Positions 9,557 to 18,343 of a stretch of DNA of 64,000 nucleotides are shown here, in pieces. The stretch is from Leeia oryzae DSM 17879. Lineage in GTDB: Bacteria; Pseudomonadota; Gammaproteobacteria; Burkholderiales; Leeiaceae. The stretch covers positions 1-64,000 of the forward strand of contig NZ_AQXU01000011.1 of NCBI RefSeq assembly GCF_000376945.1, in the 5' to 3' direction. A program made the translations under genes and the position numbers. Each line of letters starts with the position of its first letter. Within the stretch, counting starts at the first letter, position 1. The notes under the pieces are model-generated. The model ran no database searches. It worked only from the letters and a program-made list of their open reading frames with translations, and was not told the DNA's origin.

Positions 9557-10407
9557 CCTCGCCCAATATTTACCCCGCACCCGCTAAAATCAATCTTTTC
9601 CTGCATGTAACCGGTCGCCGCGACGATGGCTACCACCTGCTGCAGACGGCATTTACCTTTATTGATCTGGCAGACAACATCCAGATATCCCTGCGGGATG
9701 ACGGAGAAATCCATCTGGAAAACCCCATCCCGGGTGTTGAAGCCTCACAAGACCTGACGGTGCGGGCGGCCAAGCTGCTGCAAGCGCATACAGGCTGCCC
9801 TCTGGGCGCCAATCTCAAGGTCGACAAGCGTATCCCCATGGGAGGCGGCCTGGGTGGCGGAAGCTCCGACGCCGCCACCGTGCTGATCGCGCTTAACCAC
9901 TTGTGGCAAACCAATCTTGACCGTGACACCTTGCAGATGCTGGGTTTGCAGCTTGGCGCAGATGTACCGGTCTTCATCTTCGGGCACAGTGCTTTTGCCG
10001 AAGGCGTAGGCGAAAAACTGACCCGAATCGATGTGCCAGCGCAGTGGTATTTGCTGGCGACGCCGTCCGTACAAGTACCGACTGCGAAAATATTTTGCGA
10101 CCCCCTATTGACAAGGGACACGACTCCGATCAAAATGCCGGTCTTCCGAAAGAACTGTGAAACACCGCTTCGGAACGACTTACAGGCAGTAGCTTGCAGG
10201 TTGTATCCGGAAGTACAGTTCGCTGTAGATTGTTTAAGCCAGTTTGGCGAAGCCATCATGACAGGATCGGGTGCTTGTGTTTTTGTCGGGTTCGACACAA
10301 AACAGGAAGCAGAAGCAGCAAAGGCAAAACTGCCAACAGAATTGCCAGCTTGTGTAGTTTGTGGTTATAATACGCACCCTCTACACAGCATTGGCCAAGC
10401 AGCTTAA
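9553..10407 (+). CDS. ispE: 4-diphosphocytidyl-2-C-methyl-D-erythritol kinase
   Basis: IspE phosphorylates CDP-methylerythritol in the non-mevalonate (MEP) isoprenoid pathway. The 284-residue GHMP kinase shows PAPAKINLFLHV at the N terminus, the ATP-binding glycine loop PMGGGLGGGSSDAA near residue 95, and TGSGACVF near the C terminus. The start at ATG 9553 overlaps the lolB stop by 4 bases and matches the usual length; an in-frame ATG at 9508 lies inside lolB. tRNA-Gln begins 13 bases after the stop, so the tRNA may be co-transcribed. Confidence 0.95.
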   Translation: MTSPNIYPAPAKINLFLHVTGRRDDGYHLLQTAFTFIDLADNIQISLRDDGEIHLENPIPGVEASQDLTVRAAKLLQAHTGCPLGANLKVDKRIPMGGGLGGGSSDAATVLIALNHLWQTNLDRDTLQMLGLQLGADVPVFIFGHSAFAEGVGEKLTRIDVPAQWYLLATPSVQVPTAKIFCDPLLTRDTTPIKMPVFRKNCETPLRNDLQAVACRLYPEVQFAVDCLSQFGEAIMTGSGACVFVGFDTKQEAEAAKAKLPTELPACVVCGYNTHPLHSIGQAA

Positions 10408-10420
10408 ATGCTAAAACAAC

Positions 10421-10495
10421 TGGGGAGTCGCCAAGTGGTAAGGCACCGGATTTTGATTCCGGCATTCGTAGGTTCGATCCCTACCTCCCCAGCCA
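10421..10495 (+). tRNA. tRNA-Gln (TTG anticodon)
   Basis: A complete cloverleaf can be drawn. The acceptor TGGGGAG pairs with CTCCCCA, the anticodon stem CCGGA/TCCGG carries loop TTTTGAT with anticodon TTG, the T-loop is GGTTCGATCC, the discriminator is G, and CCA is encoded. It reads CAA/CAG glutamine codons. Its place between ispE and prs is widely conserved in betaproteobacteria. Confidence 0.97.
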
Positions 10496-10509
10496 CCGGT
10501 TTAAAAATC

Positions 10510-10540
10510 AAAAAGCGTGAGCCAAGCGGCCACGCTTTTT
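10510..10540 (+). terminator. Rho-independent terminator after tRNA-Gln
   Basis: AAAAAGCGTG (10510-10519) pairs with CACGCTTTTT (10531-10540) around an 11-base loop, ending in a T-run. It separates the ispE-tRNA transcript from prs. Confidence 0.85.
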
Positions 10541-10585
10541 GTTTGTTCTAGGCGCGCTATTTTGTGGGCATAAGGCGGAGAAACG

Positions 10586-11539
10586 ATGATGGCATACAAT
10601 AATCTGATGGTGTTTACCGGTAACGGCAACCCAGCATTAGCAGACGAGGTGGTGCATCATCTCGACATCCCTCTGGGTCACGCAACAGTGGGCCGTTTCT
10701 CCGACGGAGAAGTCACAGTCGAGCTGCTGGAAAATGTCCGCGGTCGCGACGTGTTTGTCTTGCAGTCTACCTGCCAGCCAACCAACGACAACCTGATGGA
10801 AGTGCTACTGATCGTCGACGCGCTGAAGCGCGCCTCAGCAGGCCGCATTACCGCCGCAATTCCTTACTTCGGCTATGCCCGCCAGGATCGTCGTCCTCGC
10901 TCTGTCCGCGTACCTATTTCAGCCAAAGTCGTTGCCAACATGCTGATCTCTGCCGGCGTAGACCGTGTCTTGACGGTCGACCTGCATGCTGACCAGATAC
11001 AGGGTTTCTTTGACATCCCTGTTGATAATATCTACGCAACGCCGGTTCTGCTGGAAGACCTGCTCCAGAAAAACTATCCTAACCTGATGGTAGTTTCACC
11101 AGACGTTGGCGGTGTGCTGCGTGCCCGCGCCATGGCCAAGCTGCTGAACTCTGACTTGGCCATTATCGACAAACGTCGTCCTAAGGCCAACGTTGCCGAA
11201 GTAATGAACATTATCGGTGATGTAGAAGGCCGTACCTGTGTCATCATGGATGACATGGTAGATACCGCCAATACCCTGTGCAAGGCAGCCGATGCCCTGA
11301 AACAGCATGGTGCTGAAAAAGTGCTGGCATATGCAACCCACCCTGTACTGTCAGGCCCTGCGGTTGAGCGTATCTCTCAAAGCTCGCTGGACGAACTGGT
11401 GGTGACCAACACCATCCCGCTGAGCCCGCAAGCACAGGCTTGTGAAAAGATTCGTTCTTTGTCCATCGCCAAGCTGATGGCAAAAACCATCAAGCGCATT
11501 AGCAACGAAGATTCCGTCAGTTCATTGTTTGCTGAATAA
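10586..11539 (+). CDS. prs: Ribose-phosphate pyrophosphokinase (PRPP synthetase)
   Basis: This enzyme converts ribose 5-phosphate and ATP to PRPP, the precursor for purines, pyrimidines, NAD, histidine and tryptophan. The 317-residue protein has the class I landmarks: FSDGEV near 33, ATP-binding YARQDRR, the flexible-loop KRR, and the PRPP-binding loop [13 protein letters not shown]. The start ATG has GGAG 6 bases upstream; a second ATG follows at once. It is flanked by a terminator upstream and the structured rplY leader downstream. Confidence 0.97.
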   Translation: MMAYNNLMVFTGNGNPALADEVVHHLDIPLGHATVGRFSDGEVTVELLENVRGRDVFVLQSTCQPTNDNLMEVLLIVDALKRASAGRITAAIPYFGYARQDRRPRSVRVPISAKVVANMLISAGVDRVLTVDLHADQIQGFFDIPVDNIYATPVLLEDLLQKNYPNLMVVSPDVGGVLRARAMAKLLNSDLAIIDKRRPKANVAEVMNIIGDVEGRTCVIMDDMVDTANTLCKAADALKQHGAEKVLAYATHPVLSGPAVERISQSSLDELVVTNTIPLSPQAQACEKIRSLSIAKLMAKTIKRISNEDSVSSLFAE

Positions 11540-11558
11540 GCAGATTCGAACTGGCAAC

Positions 11559-11614
11559 AAGGTGGCATGCAGGGTTTCCTGACGGCCACCTTTGGGGAGG
11601 AATCCCCGCCAAAG
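11559..11614 (+). promoter_or_regulatory. Structured 5' leader of rplY (candidate L25 autoregulatory RNA)
   Basis: Stem A pairs AAGGTGGC (11559-11566) with GCCACCTT (11585-11592); its loop contains an inner CAGG/CCTG pair. Stem B pairs CTTTGG (11590-11595) with CCAAAG (11609-11614) around G-C-rich inner pairs. The stems share bases 11590-11592, so they compete at the junction. A short ACCT/AGGT hairpin further down covers the rplY ribosome site. Autogenous control of rplY by L25 is known in E. coli; that this leader does the same is inference. Confidence 0.45.
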
Positions 11615-11672
11615 CAGTTATCTGGTCGCGGATGGCTGCGTTTTATAAGACCTACTGATAAGGTAAACCCAA

Positions 11673-12254
11673 ATGAAAATCGAAGTGATTGCACAAAGCC
11701 GTGCGCTACAAGGTTCGGGTGCGAGCCGCCGCCTTCGCCGCGCAGGCAAAGTACCAGCGATTGTTTACGGTGGTAATACACCAGCTGTCGCCATCGAACT
11801 GGACCACAACAACCTGTTCCACGCACTGCGTAATGAAGCTTTCCACAGCTCCATTCTGGATCTGGTCATTGACGGCAAATCTGAAAAAGTACTGTTGCGC
11901 GCCACCCAATGGCACGCATACAAACAGCAAGTTCATCACGTTGACTTCCAGCGCGTTGCTGCTGACCAGAAGCTGCACATGAACGTACCTCTGCACTTTG
12001 TTAATGCAGACATCGCTCCTGGCGTGAAAATGGGTGGCGGCATTGTTAACCACGTGCTGACAGAAGTTGAAGTATCTTGCCTGCCAGGCGACCTGCCAGA
12101 ATTCATCGAAGTTGATCTGGCCAAGCTGGATGCAGGTAATGCAATTCACCTGTCTGAGCTGAAACTGCCTAAAGGCGTTGAGCTGGTTGCTAAAGCTGAA
12201 GATCTGGCTGTTGCAGCGATTGCAGCTGTTCGCGGTAGCACTGCTGCAGAATAA
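11673..12254 (+). CDS. rplY: 50S ribosomal protein L25 (CTC/TL5 type)
   Basis: L25 binds 5S rRNA in the large subunit. This 193-residue form has the N-terminal L25 domain (about 1-90, with [19 protein letters not shown]) followed by the C-terminal beta domain of the longer CTC/TL5 family, unlike the 94-residue E. coli protein. AAGG lies upstream of the start ATG. Codon use looks optimised, as expected for a ribosomal gene. It sits between prs and pth, a common order in this group, and has its own terminator. Confidence 0.96.
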   Translation: MKIEVIAQSRALQGSGASRRLRRAGKVPAIVYGGNTPAVAIELDHNNLFHALRNEAFHSSILDLVIDGKSEKVLLRATQWHAYKQQVHHVDFQRVAADQKLHMNVPLHFVNADIAPGVKMGGGIVNHVLTEVEVSCLPGDLPEFIEVDLAKLDAGNAIHLSELKLPKGVELVAKAEDLAVAAIAAVRGSTAAE

Positions 12255-12282
12255 TTTCTGCTGCTACTCAGCGACGTCTGTG

Positions 12283-12323
12283 AAAAACCCGTCTGGTCAG
12301 GTAACTGGCAGGCGGGTTTTTTA
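12283..12323 (+). terminator. Rho-independent terminator after rplY
   Basis: AAAAACCCG (12283-12291) pairs with CGGGTTTTT (12313-12321), with further partial pairing inside (TCTG/GGCAG side), and a T-run follows. It lies 28 bases after the rplY stop. Confidence 0.85.
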
Positions 12324-12410
12324 TCATGTGTGCTTTCGTCACCTATCCTCATACACCGTGACGAGATGGCACATTGCCTTGCCCCCTGAACCATTTAGGG
12401 TAATACAGAG

Positions 12411-12983
12411 ATGCCGATTAAACTGATTGCTGGCCTGGGAAATCCGGGCAGAGAATATGAAGATACACGCCACAATGCCGGGTTCTGGTGGGTGGACCAG
12501 CTTGCCAGGCGCGCAAGCGGGCAGTTTCGGCTCGAAGGCAAGTTTTTTGGCGAAGTCTGTCGGGTACGACTGGACGGGGAAGAGGTCTGGCTGCAAAAGC
12601 CGATGACTTACATGAATAAAAGCGGCCAGGCCGTTGGTGCGCTGGCCAAATTTTACAAGATTCAGCCTGAAGAAGTCCTGATTGTGCATGACGAACTGGA
12701 CTTGGCCCCAGGTACTGCCAAGCTGAAACAAGGGGGCGGTCATGGCGGCCACAATGGGCTGAAAGACATTATCGCCCACCTTGGCACCCCTAACTTCTGG
12801 CGATTGCGACTTGGGATTGGCCATCCGGGTGACCGGGCACAAGTCGTGAATTTCGTCCTCAAGGCCCCTACCCTGAACGAACAGATCGAAATCGATAAAT
12901 CAATGGATGCGGCAGCCGCCGTGGTTACCGAGATTGTCGCGGGCAATATGTCTGCCGCCATGCTGAAACTGCATACCAAGTAA
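12411..12983 (+). CDS. pth: Peptidyl-tRNA hydrolase
   Basis: Pth releases peptides from peptidyl-tRNA dropped by ribosomes. The 190-residue protein shows [18 protein letters not shown] with the catalytic His near 20, [10 protein letters not shown], the acidic DELDL and the [10 protein letters not shown] segment, all family hallmarks. Length is normal. It has a separate terminator on both sides and probably its own promoter in the 156-base gap after rplY. Confidence 0.97.
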   Translation: MPIKLIAGLGNPGREYEDTRHNAGFWWVDQLARRASGQFRLEGKFFGEVCRVRLDGEEVWLQKPMTYMNKSGQAVGALAKFYKIQPEEVLIVHDELDLAPGTAKLKQGGGHGGHNGLKDIIAHLGTPNFWRLRLGIGHPGDRAQVVNFVLKAPTLNEQIEIDKSMDAAAAVVTEIVAGNMSAAMLKLHTK

Positions 12984-12998
12984 TCAGTACGGGATTCG

Positions 12999-13038
12999 CC
13001 CACAAAAAAGCCCGGCTTTTGCCGGGCTTTTTTGTGGG
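12999..13038. terminator. Bidirectional terminator between pth and the ABC operon
   Basis: Perfect 18-bp arms (12999-13016 and 13021-13038) around a TTTT loop, with a G-C core GCCCGGC and A6/T6 flanks. It ends pth rightward and the ABC importer operon leftward. Confidence 0.95.
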
Positions 13039-13050
13039 CTCCCTGATGCA

Positions 13051-13971
13051 TCAGTTTGGTCGAAACGGTTTCCCGAGCGAAGCAGGGGCATGCAGCCTGA
13101 TGGTTTGCGGATTGCGCGAGATCACCACCAGTACCACGATGGTTGCCAGGTACGGCAGCATGGACAGGAGGTAGGGAGAAATCGCAATCCCCAAGCCTTG
13201 CGCATGAAACTGCAGACTGGTCATGCCGCCAAACAGATAGGCCCCCAGCAGGATACGCGCAGGGCGCCAAGTGGCAAAGACTGTCAGTGCCAACGCAATC
13301 CAGCCGCGTCCGGCGACCATGTTCTCAACCCACATCGGGGTATAAACAATCGAGAGGTAGGCACCACCCACTCCGCACAGCGCACCGCCGGCCAGCGTAG
13401 CCAAATAACGAATCCGGACTACCGGATACCCGATGGCATGTGCAGAATCCGGACTCTCGCCCACCGCCCGCAACAGAAGCCCGGTTTTGGTCTTGTACAG
13501 TACTAGGCTGATCAGGGCAAATAGTGCGATAGAACCGTACACCATCATGTCTTGCTGAAACAATGCCCCGCCAAGCACCGGAATACTGGAAAGTAGCGGT
13601 ATCGACACCTTCTGAAAACCGGTGACGGTCATGCCCAGCCAGGCTTTGCCGACAAAGGCCGACAAGCCAATCCCGAAAATGGACAATGCCAAACCGGTGG
13701 CGTACTGGTTTGCCATCAGGGTTAGCGTCAGTACGGCGAAAACCAGCGCCAGCAACATGCCAGCGAGGCCGCCGGCAATGACACCAGCCAGCAGGGAATT
13801 ACCGCTGGCGACTGTGGCAAATGCGGCAATGGCGCCGACCAGCATCATGCCTTCCACGCCCAGATTGACGACACCGCTCTTTTCGGTAATCAGCTCGCCC
13901 AGCGCCGCATAAACCAGCGGCGTGCCAGCCGCCATGGTCGCTGCCAGTAATGCAGTTGTATGATCCAGCAT
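13051..13971 (-). CDS. ABC transporter permease, nucleoside/simple-sugar type (NupQ/YufQ-like)
   Basis: This 306-residue inner-membrane permease of the BPD_transp_2 family has about nine hydrophobic helices and the early motif TPLVYAALGELITEKSGVVNLGVEGMM split around residues 17-43, typical of permeases of purine-nucleoside importers. It overlaps the second permease gene by one base, and the cluster order (ATPase, permease, permease) is that of NupOPQ-type importers. Substrate is inferred from family only. The binding lipoprotein expected for such a system is not in the cluster. Confidence 0.88.
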   Translation of the reverse strand: MLDHTTALLAATMAAGTPLVYAALGELITEKSGVVNLGVEGMMLVGAIAAFATVASGNSLLAGVIAGGLAGMLLALVFAVLTLTLMANQYATGLALSIFGIGLSAFVGKAWLGMTVTGFQKVSIPLLSSIPVLGGALFQQDMMVYGSIALFALISLVLYKTKTGLLLRAVGESPDSAHAIGYPVVRIRYLATLAGGALCGVGGAYLSIVYTPMWVENMVAGRGWIALALTVFATWRPARILLGAYLFGGMTSLQFHAQGLGIAISPYLLSMLPYLATIVVLVVISRNPQTIRLHAPASLGKPFRPN

Positions 13972-15053
13972 TATTTTTGCCCCCCGGAGACTCGCACCAG
14001 ACGCAGGTGGTAATTCACAAACACATCCGTCCCCAACAAGAAGAACAGTAACAGGCCCTGGAACAAGCCCGTGATGGCATTCGGCAACTGCAGGGCTATC
14101 TGGGCTGATTCCCCGCCCAGGTATAACAGTGACATCAACAAACTGGCGAGAACGATGCCCACCGGATGCAACCGGCCGACAAAGGCCACAATGATGGCAG
14201 CAAAACCGTAGCCAGGGGACACGGACGGCTGCAACTGGCCGATAGGGCCTGCGACCTCACCGACCCCGGCCAGACCCGCCAGGCCCCCGGACAGGAGCAG
14301 CGTCATCCAGATGGCTTTGGTTCTGGAAAAACCGGCATACACAGCCGCATCTTGCGCCAGACCGCTCACCCGGAGTTGGTAGCCGACAAAACTGCGCATC
14401 ATCAACACCCAGACAAACGGAATGGCGAGCAAGGTGATCAGGGTGGAGGCATTAAGACGGGTACCCTCGATCAGCAACGGAAACAATGCGCTCTCGCCAA
14501 ACAGAATGGATTGCGGGAAATTCTGACCATTCGGGTCCTTCAGCGGGCCATCCACCAGATACCCGAGGAAGAAAGTGGCGATATAGGTCAGCATCAAGGT
14601 CACGAGAATCTCGTTGGCATTGAAGCGACTGCGCAACAAAGCGGCAATGCCAGCCCAGGCCGCGCCGGCCACAAGGCCAGCCACCAACATGGCAGGCAAC
14701 AGCCAGTGGCCGGTAGCCCCATCAAAATGCACGGCCAAAGCACCAGCTGCCGCTGCCCCCATGGTCAGCTGGCCTTCGGCACCAATGTTCCAGACATTCG
14801 CCCGGAAGCCTACCGCCAGCCCGAGCGCGATCAGGCACAGCGGCGATGCTTTCAGCAGCCATTCGGTGATCCCGTTCAAGTCTTTGATGGGGTCCACAAA
14901 AAATACTTTGAATGCCTCAACCGGGGACTTGCCCAGCGCATAAAACAGCACCAGCCCGGTCACTAACGTGAGCGCAGCGGCCAGTACAGGTGCCACATAG
15001 CGCATGGTACGGGACGCTACCGGACGTGATTCGAGTTGCAGTCGGAATGTCAT
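13971..15053 (-). CDS. ABC transporter permease, nucleoside/simple-sugar type (NupP/YufP-like)
   Basis: This is the second permease of the importer, 360 residues, with a longer N terminus (one TM helix at about 21-45, then KSPVEAFKVFFVDPI) followed by the BPD_transp_2 core with GFRANVWNIGAEGQLTMGA. That segment is the coupling region characteristic of YufP-like permeases. It overlaps its neighbours by one base on each side, so all three genes are one translationally linked operon. Confidence 0.88.
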   Translation of the reverse strand: MTFRLQLESRPVASRTMRYVAPVLAAALTLVTGLVLFYALGKSPVEAFKVFFVDPIKDLNGITEWLLKASPLCLIALGLAVGFRANVWNIGAEGQLTMGAAAAGALAVHFDGATGHWLLPAMLVAGLVAGAAWAGIAALLRSRFNANEILVTLMLTYIATFFLGYLVDGPLKDPNGQNFPQSILFGESALFPLLIEGTRLNASTLITLLAIPFVWVLMMRSFVGYQLRVSGLAQDAAVYAGFSRTKAIWMTLLLSGGLAGLAGVGEVAGPIGQLQPSVSPGYGFAAIIVAFVGRLHPVGIVLASLLMSLLYLGGESAQIALQLPNAITGLFQGLLLFFLLGTDVFVNYHLRLVRVSGGQK

Positions 15054-16585
15054 CAGGCGGCCTCCCCTTCTTGCGCATCTACGCCACCCATGAGCATGCC
15101 GATTTCTTCGATCGTGGTCTCACTAACCGGTTTGGCTTCGGACAAAGTACCCCCCGTCAGTACCGCAATACGGTCACAGATTTGAAACAGTTCTTCCAGT
15201 TCTTCGGAAACCACAAGAATGGCGACACCTTTGGCTGCCAGGTCCAGCAGTTGCTGCCGAATGAACGTAGCAGCACCGACATCCACTCCCCAGGTGGGCT
15301 GAGCGACAATCAAGACGTGCGGGGATTGCAGGATTTCCCGCCCGACAATGAATTTTTGCAGATTCCCGCCGGAAAGGCTGCGGGCGGGCGCCTGCGGGCC
15401 TGCGCACTTCACCCCGAACGACGAAATGCACTGTAGTGCAAACTGGCGAATGCGGCCCATCGACAATAACGGACCTTGCACCAATGCCTGACGGTGGGCC
15501 GTCAGGACGGCATTTTCGGCCAACGACATGTCCGGCACGGCCCCACGACCAAGCCGCTCTTCCGGCACAAAACCCAGCCCCAGATTGCGACGGCTACCAG
15601 CATCCAGATGCCCGACTGGTTGCCCGTCCAGCAAGACCATGTGCTTGTCGGCCAGCGTTTGCTCGCCAGACAAGGCCGCCATCAGCTCTGCCTGCCCATT
15701 ACCTGAAACACCGGCGATACCGACAATTTCCCCGGCATGGACGTCCAGCCGAACCTGCGCCAGCGAAACACCAAACGGGTCTTGTGTCTGGCGCGTCAAA
15801 CGTTTTATCGCCAGCTTCACCTCCCCCGGTGTACGCGGCTGGCGTGACATTTCCGGCAATGACGTACCAATCATCAGTTGCGCCAGCGTAGCGGGAGTTT
15901 CTTCTGCCGGATTGGCTTCTCCGCTGACCTTGCCGGAACGCAGCACCGTGGCGCGATCACACAACTGGCGAATCTCGTCCAGCTTGTGAGAGATATACAG
16001 GATGGAACATCCTTCTGATGCTAATTGCCTCAATGTGATGAACAGGCGAATGACGGCCTGTGGCGTCAGCACGCTGGTCGGCTCATCCATGATCAACAAT
16101 TTGGGATTCTGCAGCAGGCAACGCACAATCTCGACCCGCTGGCGTTCGCCGACCGACAAAGAATGCACATGACGATGAGGCTCGATAGACAGACCATAGC
16201 GGTCGGAGACGTCTTCAATGCGGCTGGCCAGGGATGTCAGATCAAACTTGCCTTCCAGCGCCAGCGCGACATTTTCGACAACCGTCAGTGTCTCGAACAG
16301 TGAAAAATGCTGAAACACCATGCCGATGCCCAGTTGGCGTGCGGCCATGGGGCTGGCAATCTGTACCGGATGACCATCCCAGAAAATCTGGCCGGCGTCC
16401 GGACGTACCGCGCCGTAGATCATTTTCATGAGGGTGCTTTTGCCGGCACCATTCTCGCCTAAAATCGCGTGAATCTCACCCGGCATCACGGTCAGGTCGA
16501 CACTGTCGTTGGCGACCACGCCGGGATAGCGTTTGGTAATGCCCTGCAGTCTGAGCCTGGCATGTTGTTGCAATGCGATGGTCAT
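15053..16585 (-). CDS. ABC transporter ATP-binding protein with two nucleotide-binding domains (NupO/YufO-like)
   Basis: The 510-residue ATPase drives the importer. NBD1 has an intact Walker A GENGAGKST near 43-51, a signature LSVGERQRVE and Walker B LLIMDEPT. NBD2 has a degenerate Walker A (GVSGNGQAE) and Walker B (LIVAQPTWG, no Glu after the Asp position) but keeps LSGGNLQK. This asymmetry is the rule in sugar/nucleoside importers, where only one site hydrolyses ATP efficiently. It is the first gene of the operon. The promoter lies in the 185-base gap shared with the divergent secreted protein. Confidence 0.93.
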   Translation of the reverse strand: MTIALQQHARLRLQGITKRYPGVVANDSVDLTVMPGEIHAILGENGAGKSTLMKMIYGAVRPDAGQIFWDGHPVQIASPMAARQLGIGMVFQHFSLFETLTVVENVALALEGKFDLTSLASRIEDVSDRYGLSIEPHRHVHSLSVGERQRVEIVRCLLQNPKLLIMDEPTSVLTPQAVIRLFITLRQLASEGCSILYISHKLDEIRQLCDRATVLRSGKVSGEANPAEETPATLAQLMIGTSLPEMSRQPRTPGEVKLAIKRLTRQTQDPFGVSLAQVRLDVHAGEIVGIAGVSGNGQAELMAALSGEQTLADKHMVLLDGQPVGHLDAGSRRNLGLGFVPEERLGRGAVPDMSLAENAVLTAHRQALVQGPLLSMGRIRQFALQCISSFGVKCAGPQAPARSLSGGNLQKFIVGREILQSPHVLIVAQPTWGVDVGAATFIRQQLLDLAAKGVAILVVSEELEELFQICDRIAVLTGGTLSEAKPVSETTIEEIGMLMGGVDAQEGEAA

Positions 16586-16770
16586 GTTTGCGCTAGAAAT
16601 CTAGAAATTGGTTGAAAAGTGTTTTACCGTTTTTTGGCTGATCCGCCAATCGTTTTGCACAAGATTCACGCCCAGCCTCCTGCTTATTGCTAAAAACATC
16701 GTCAAATGCATGGACATTACGCATGCAGTTTGCTAGCTTTAAAGTATGCCAACTAAATGGAGAACGACAC

Positions 16771-17298
16771 ATGACGACAAAACTTACCCTGATTGCTGCT
16801 TTGCTTGCAGGCCTGAGCGTTAGCCAGGCCTTTGCACTGGATGCCTTTTCCCGTCCGGAAATCGGTGCGGTATCCGTCAATCCGACAACCCCGGTGACTG
16901 GCGAACCAGCCACCATCAAGATTGACCCGGCCAAAAACGGCTCCATGGACTGTGCCATTGGCATTGATTTTGGCGATGGCAAGCAGGAATTCATCGAGGT
17001 GCATCAGGGCTTGCCCAAAGAAATCCAGCATACCTATGACAAAGCCGGTTCTTACACCGTCAAGGCCGAAGGGGTTGACCATAATGGCGTCAACAACTGT
17101 AAGGGCAAAGGGATGACGACCTTCAAGGTATCTGGCGTCAAAGCACCTTCATGCCCAAGCGGTTGGGAAATCACGCCCGGGTCCGTTAAAAAGAACGGGG
17201 CATTTGCCTGCCGTGCCTTGCCACCAGCAGAACCGCTGAAATGCAGCACCGGTCTGAAACCGTATGTAGCCTCCACCGGGCAAATCGGCTGTAAATAA
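16771..17298 (+). CDS. Secreted protein with PKD-like domain, function unknown
   Basis: This 175-residue exported protein has a clear signal peptide (MTTKLTLIAALLAGLSVS, cleavage likely after QAFA). The mature part begins with a PKD/Ig-like beta domain: IDFGDG near 70, then HTYDKAGSYTVK, the classic PKD ending. A short Cys-rich tail holds four cysteines (PSCPSGW, FACRAL, LKCSTG, GCK), and two more sit in the PKD part, so disulfides are likely. The start has GGAG 8 bases upstream; a frame reaching 16687 lacks one. I do not recognise a named family. It is single, with a terminator behind it. Confidence 0.78.
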   Translation: MTTKLTLIAALLAGLSVSQAFALDAFSRPEIGAVSVNPTTPVTGEPATIKIDPAKNGSMDCAIGIDFGDGKQEFIEVHQGLPKEIQHTYDKAGSYTVKAEGVDHNGVNNCKGKGMTTFKVSGVKAPSCPSGWEITPGSVKKNGAFACRALPPAEPLKCSTGLKPYVASTGQIGCK

Positions 17299-17320
17299 GC
17301 CATCTGCCTGCTAGCGGCAA

Positions 17321-17356
17321 TACAAAAGGCGGGGACATATGTCTCCGCCTTTTGTA
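17321..17356. terminator. Bidirectional terminator between the PKD-like gene and suhB
   Basis: TACAAAAGGCGG (17321-17332) and its complement end at 17356 around an ATAT loop, giving about 16 bp with one G-T pair. A/T flanks provide a T-run on both strands for the two convergent genes. Confidence 0.92.
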
Positions 17357-17367
17357 TTTTCAGAGGA

Positions 17368-18195
17368 TTAGCTCAGCTGGGCAGCAAAACTGTCCGGATC
17401 AACCGGTTTTGGCAGCAGCGGCTGAAGCACTTGCAGCATCTGACCAAAGACGCGTGGCGTGCCGGCCAGTACGTTACCAGACGTCATGTAGCCTTCTTCA
17501 CCTGTAAAGTCAGCCACCAGACCGCCAGCCTCCTGAATCATCAGGGCGCCGGCAGCGATATCCCAAGGGGCCAGGCCCATTTCCCAGAAGCCGTCAATCC
17601 AGCCGGCGGCCACATAGGCCAGATCCAGCGCAGCAGAGCCCGGACGGCGGATACCTTGGGATTTCAGAGTAAACTCCTTGAACATCGCCAGATAGTTGTC
17701 CAGATTTGACAGTTCGCGATACGGGAAACCGGTAGACAACAAGGCGTCTGACAATTGCAGTTTGCGTGAAACGCGGATACGGCGGCTGTCCAGATAAGCG
17801 CCTGCGCCACGGGATGCGGTGAACAGATGGTTTCGGTTCGGGTCGTAAATCACGGCCTGTGTCGTCTGGCCTTTGTATTGCAGGGCGATAGAGACACAGT
17901 ATTGCGGGAAGCCATGCAGGAAATTGGTGGTACCATCGAGCGGGTCGATGATCCAAACGTAGTCTGACTCGCCAATGGCGCCGCTTTCTTCTGCTAGAAT
18001 GGCGTGATCCGGATACGCTTCTTTGATGGTTTGGATCACGGTTGCTTCTGCTGCACGATCGACCTCGCTCACCAGATCATTGGGTTGCTTGGATTGCACG
18101 GTAAGGGTATCAAGGTTACGGCTTGCGCGGGTGATAACACCGGCTGCACGACGAGCCGCTTTCACCGCGATGTTGAGCATTGGATGAGATTGCAT
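17368..18195 (-). CDS. suhB: Inositol-1-monophosphatase SuhB
   Basis: This 275-residue Mg-dependent phosphatase shows the metal site motifs [27 protein letters not shown] and [16 protein letters not shown] in the usual order. In E. coli SuhB also binds the transcription machinery and supports rRNA antitermination; whether that holds here is not visible. The N terminus [19 protein letters not shown] aligns with the family, and either Met1 or Met6 could start. It is divergent from trmJ, a frequent pairing in betaproteobacteria. Confidence 0.95.
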   Translation of the reverse strand: MQSHPMLNIAVKAARRAAGVITRASRNLDTLTVQSKQPNDLVSEVDRAAEATVIQTIKEAYPDHAILAEESGAIGESDYVWIIDPLDGTTNFLHGFPQYCVSIALQYKGQTTQAVIYDPNRNHLFTASRGAGAYLDSRRIRVSRKLQLSDALLSTGFPYRELSNLDNYLAMFKEFTLKSQGIRRPGSAALDLAYVAAGWIDGFWEMGLAPWDIAAGALMIQEAGGLVADFTGEEGYMTSGNVLAGTPRVFGQMLQVLQPLLPKPVDPDSFAAQLS

Positions 18196-18343
18196 GAGTC
18201 AGACCTGTTTGTAAAAGAAGCAAAGATGCAGCAATATGGCGTAAACGCCTGTGAACGGCACCCGTTGAATAAAGAACGTAGCGATGCCACTGGTTTGGTG
18301 ACATCCTGATTAACCGACATTATAAATAAAAACAAGCACTAAC

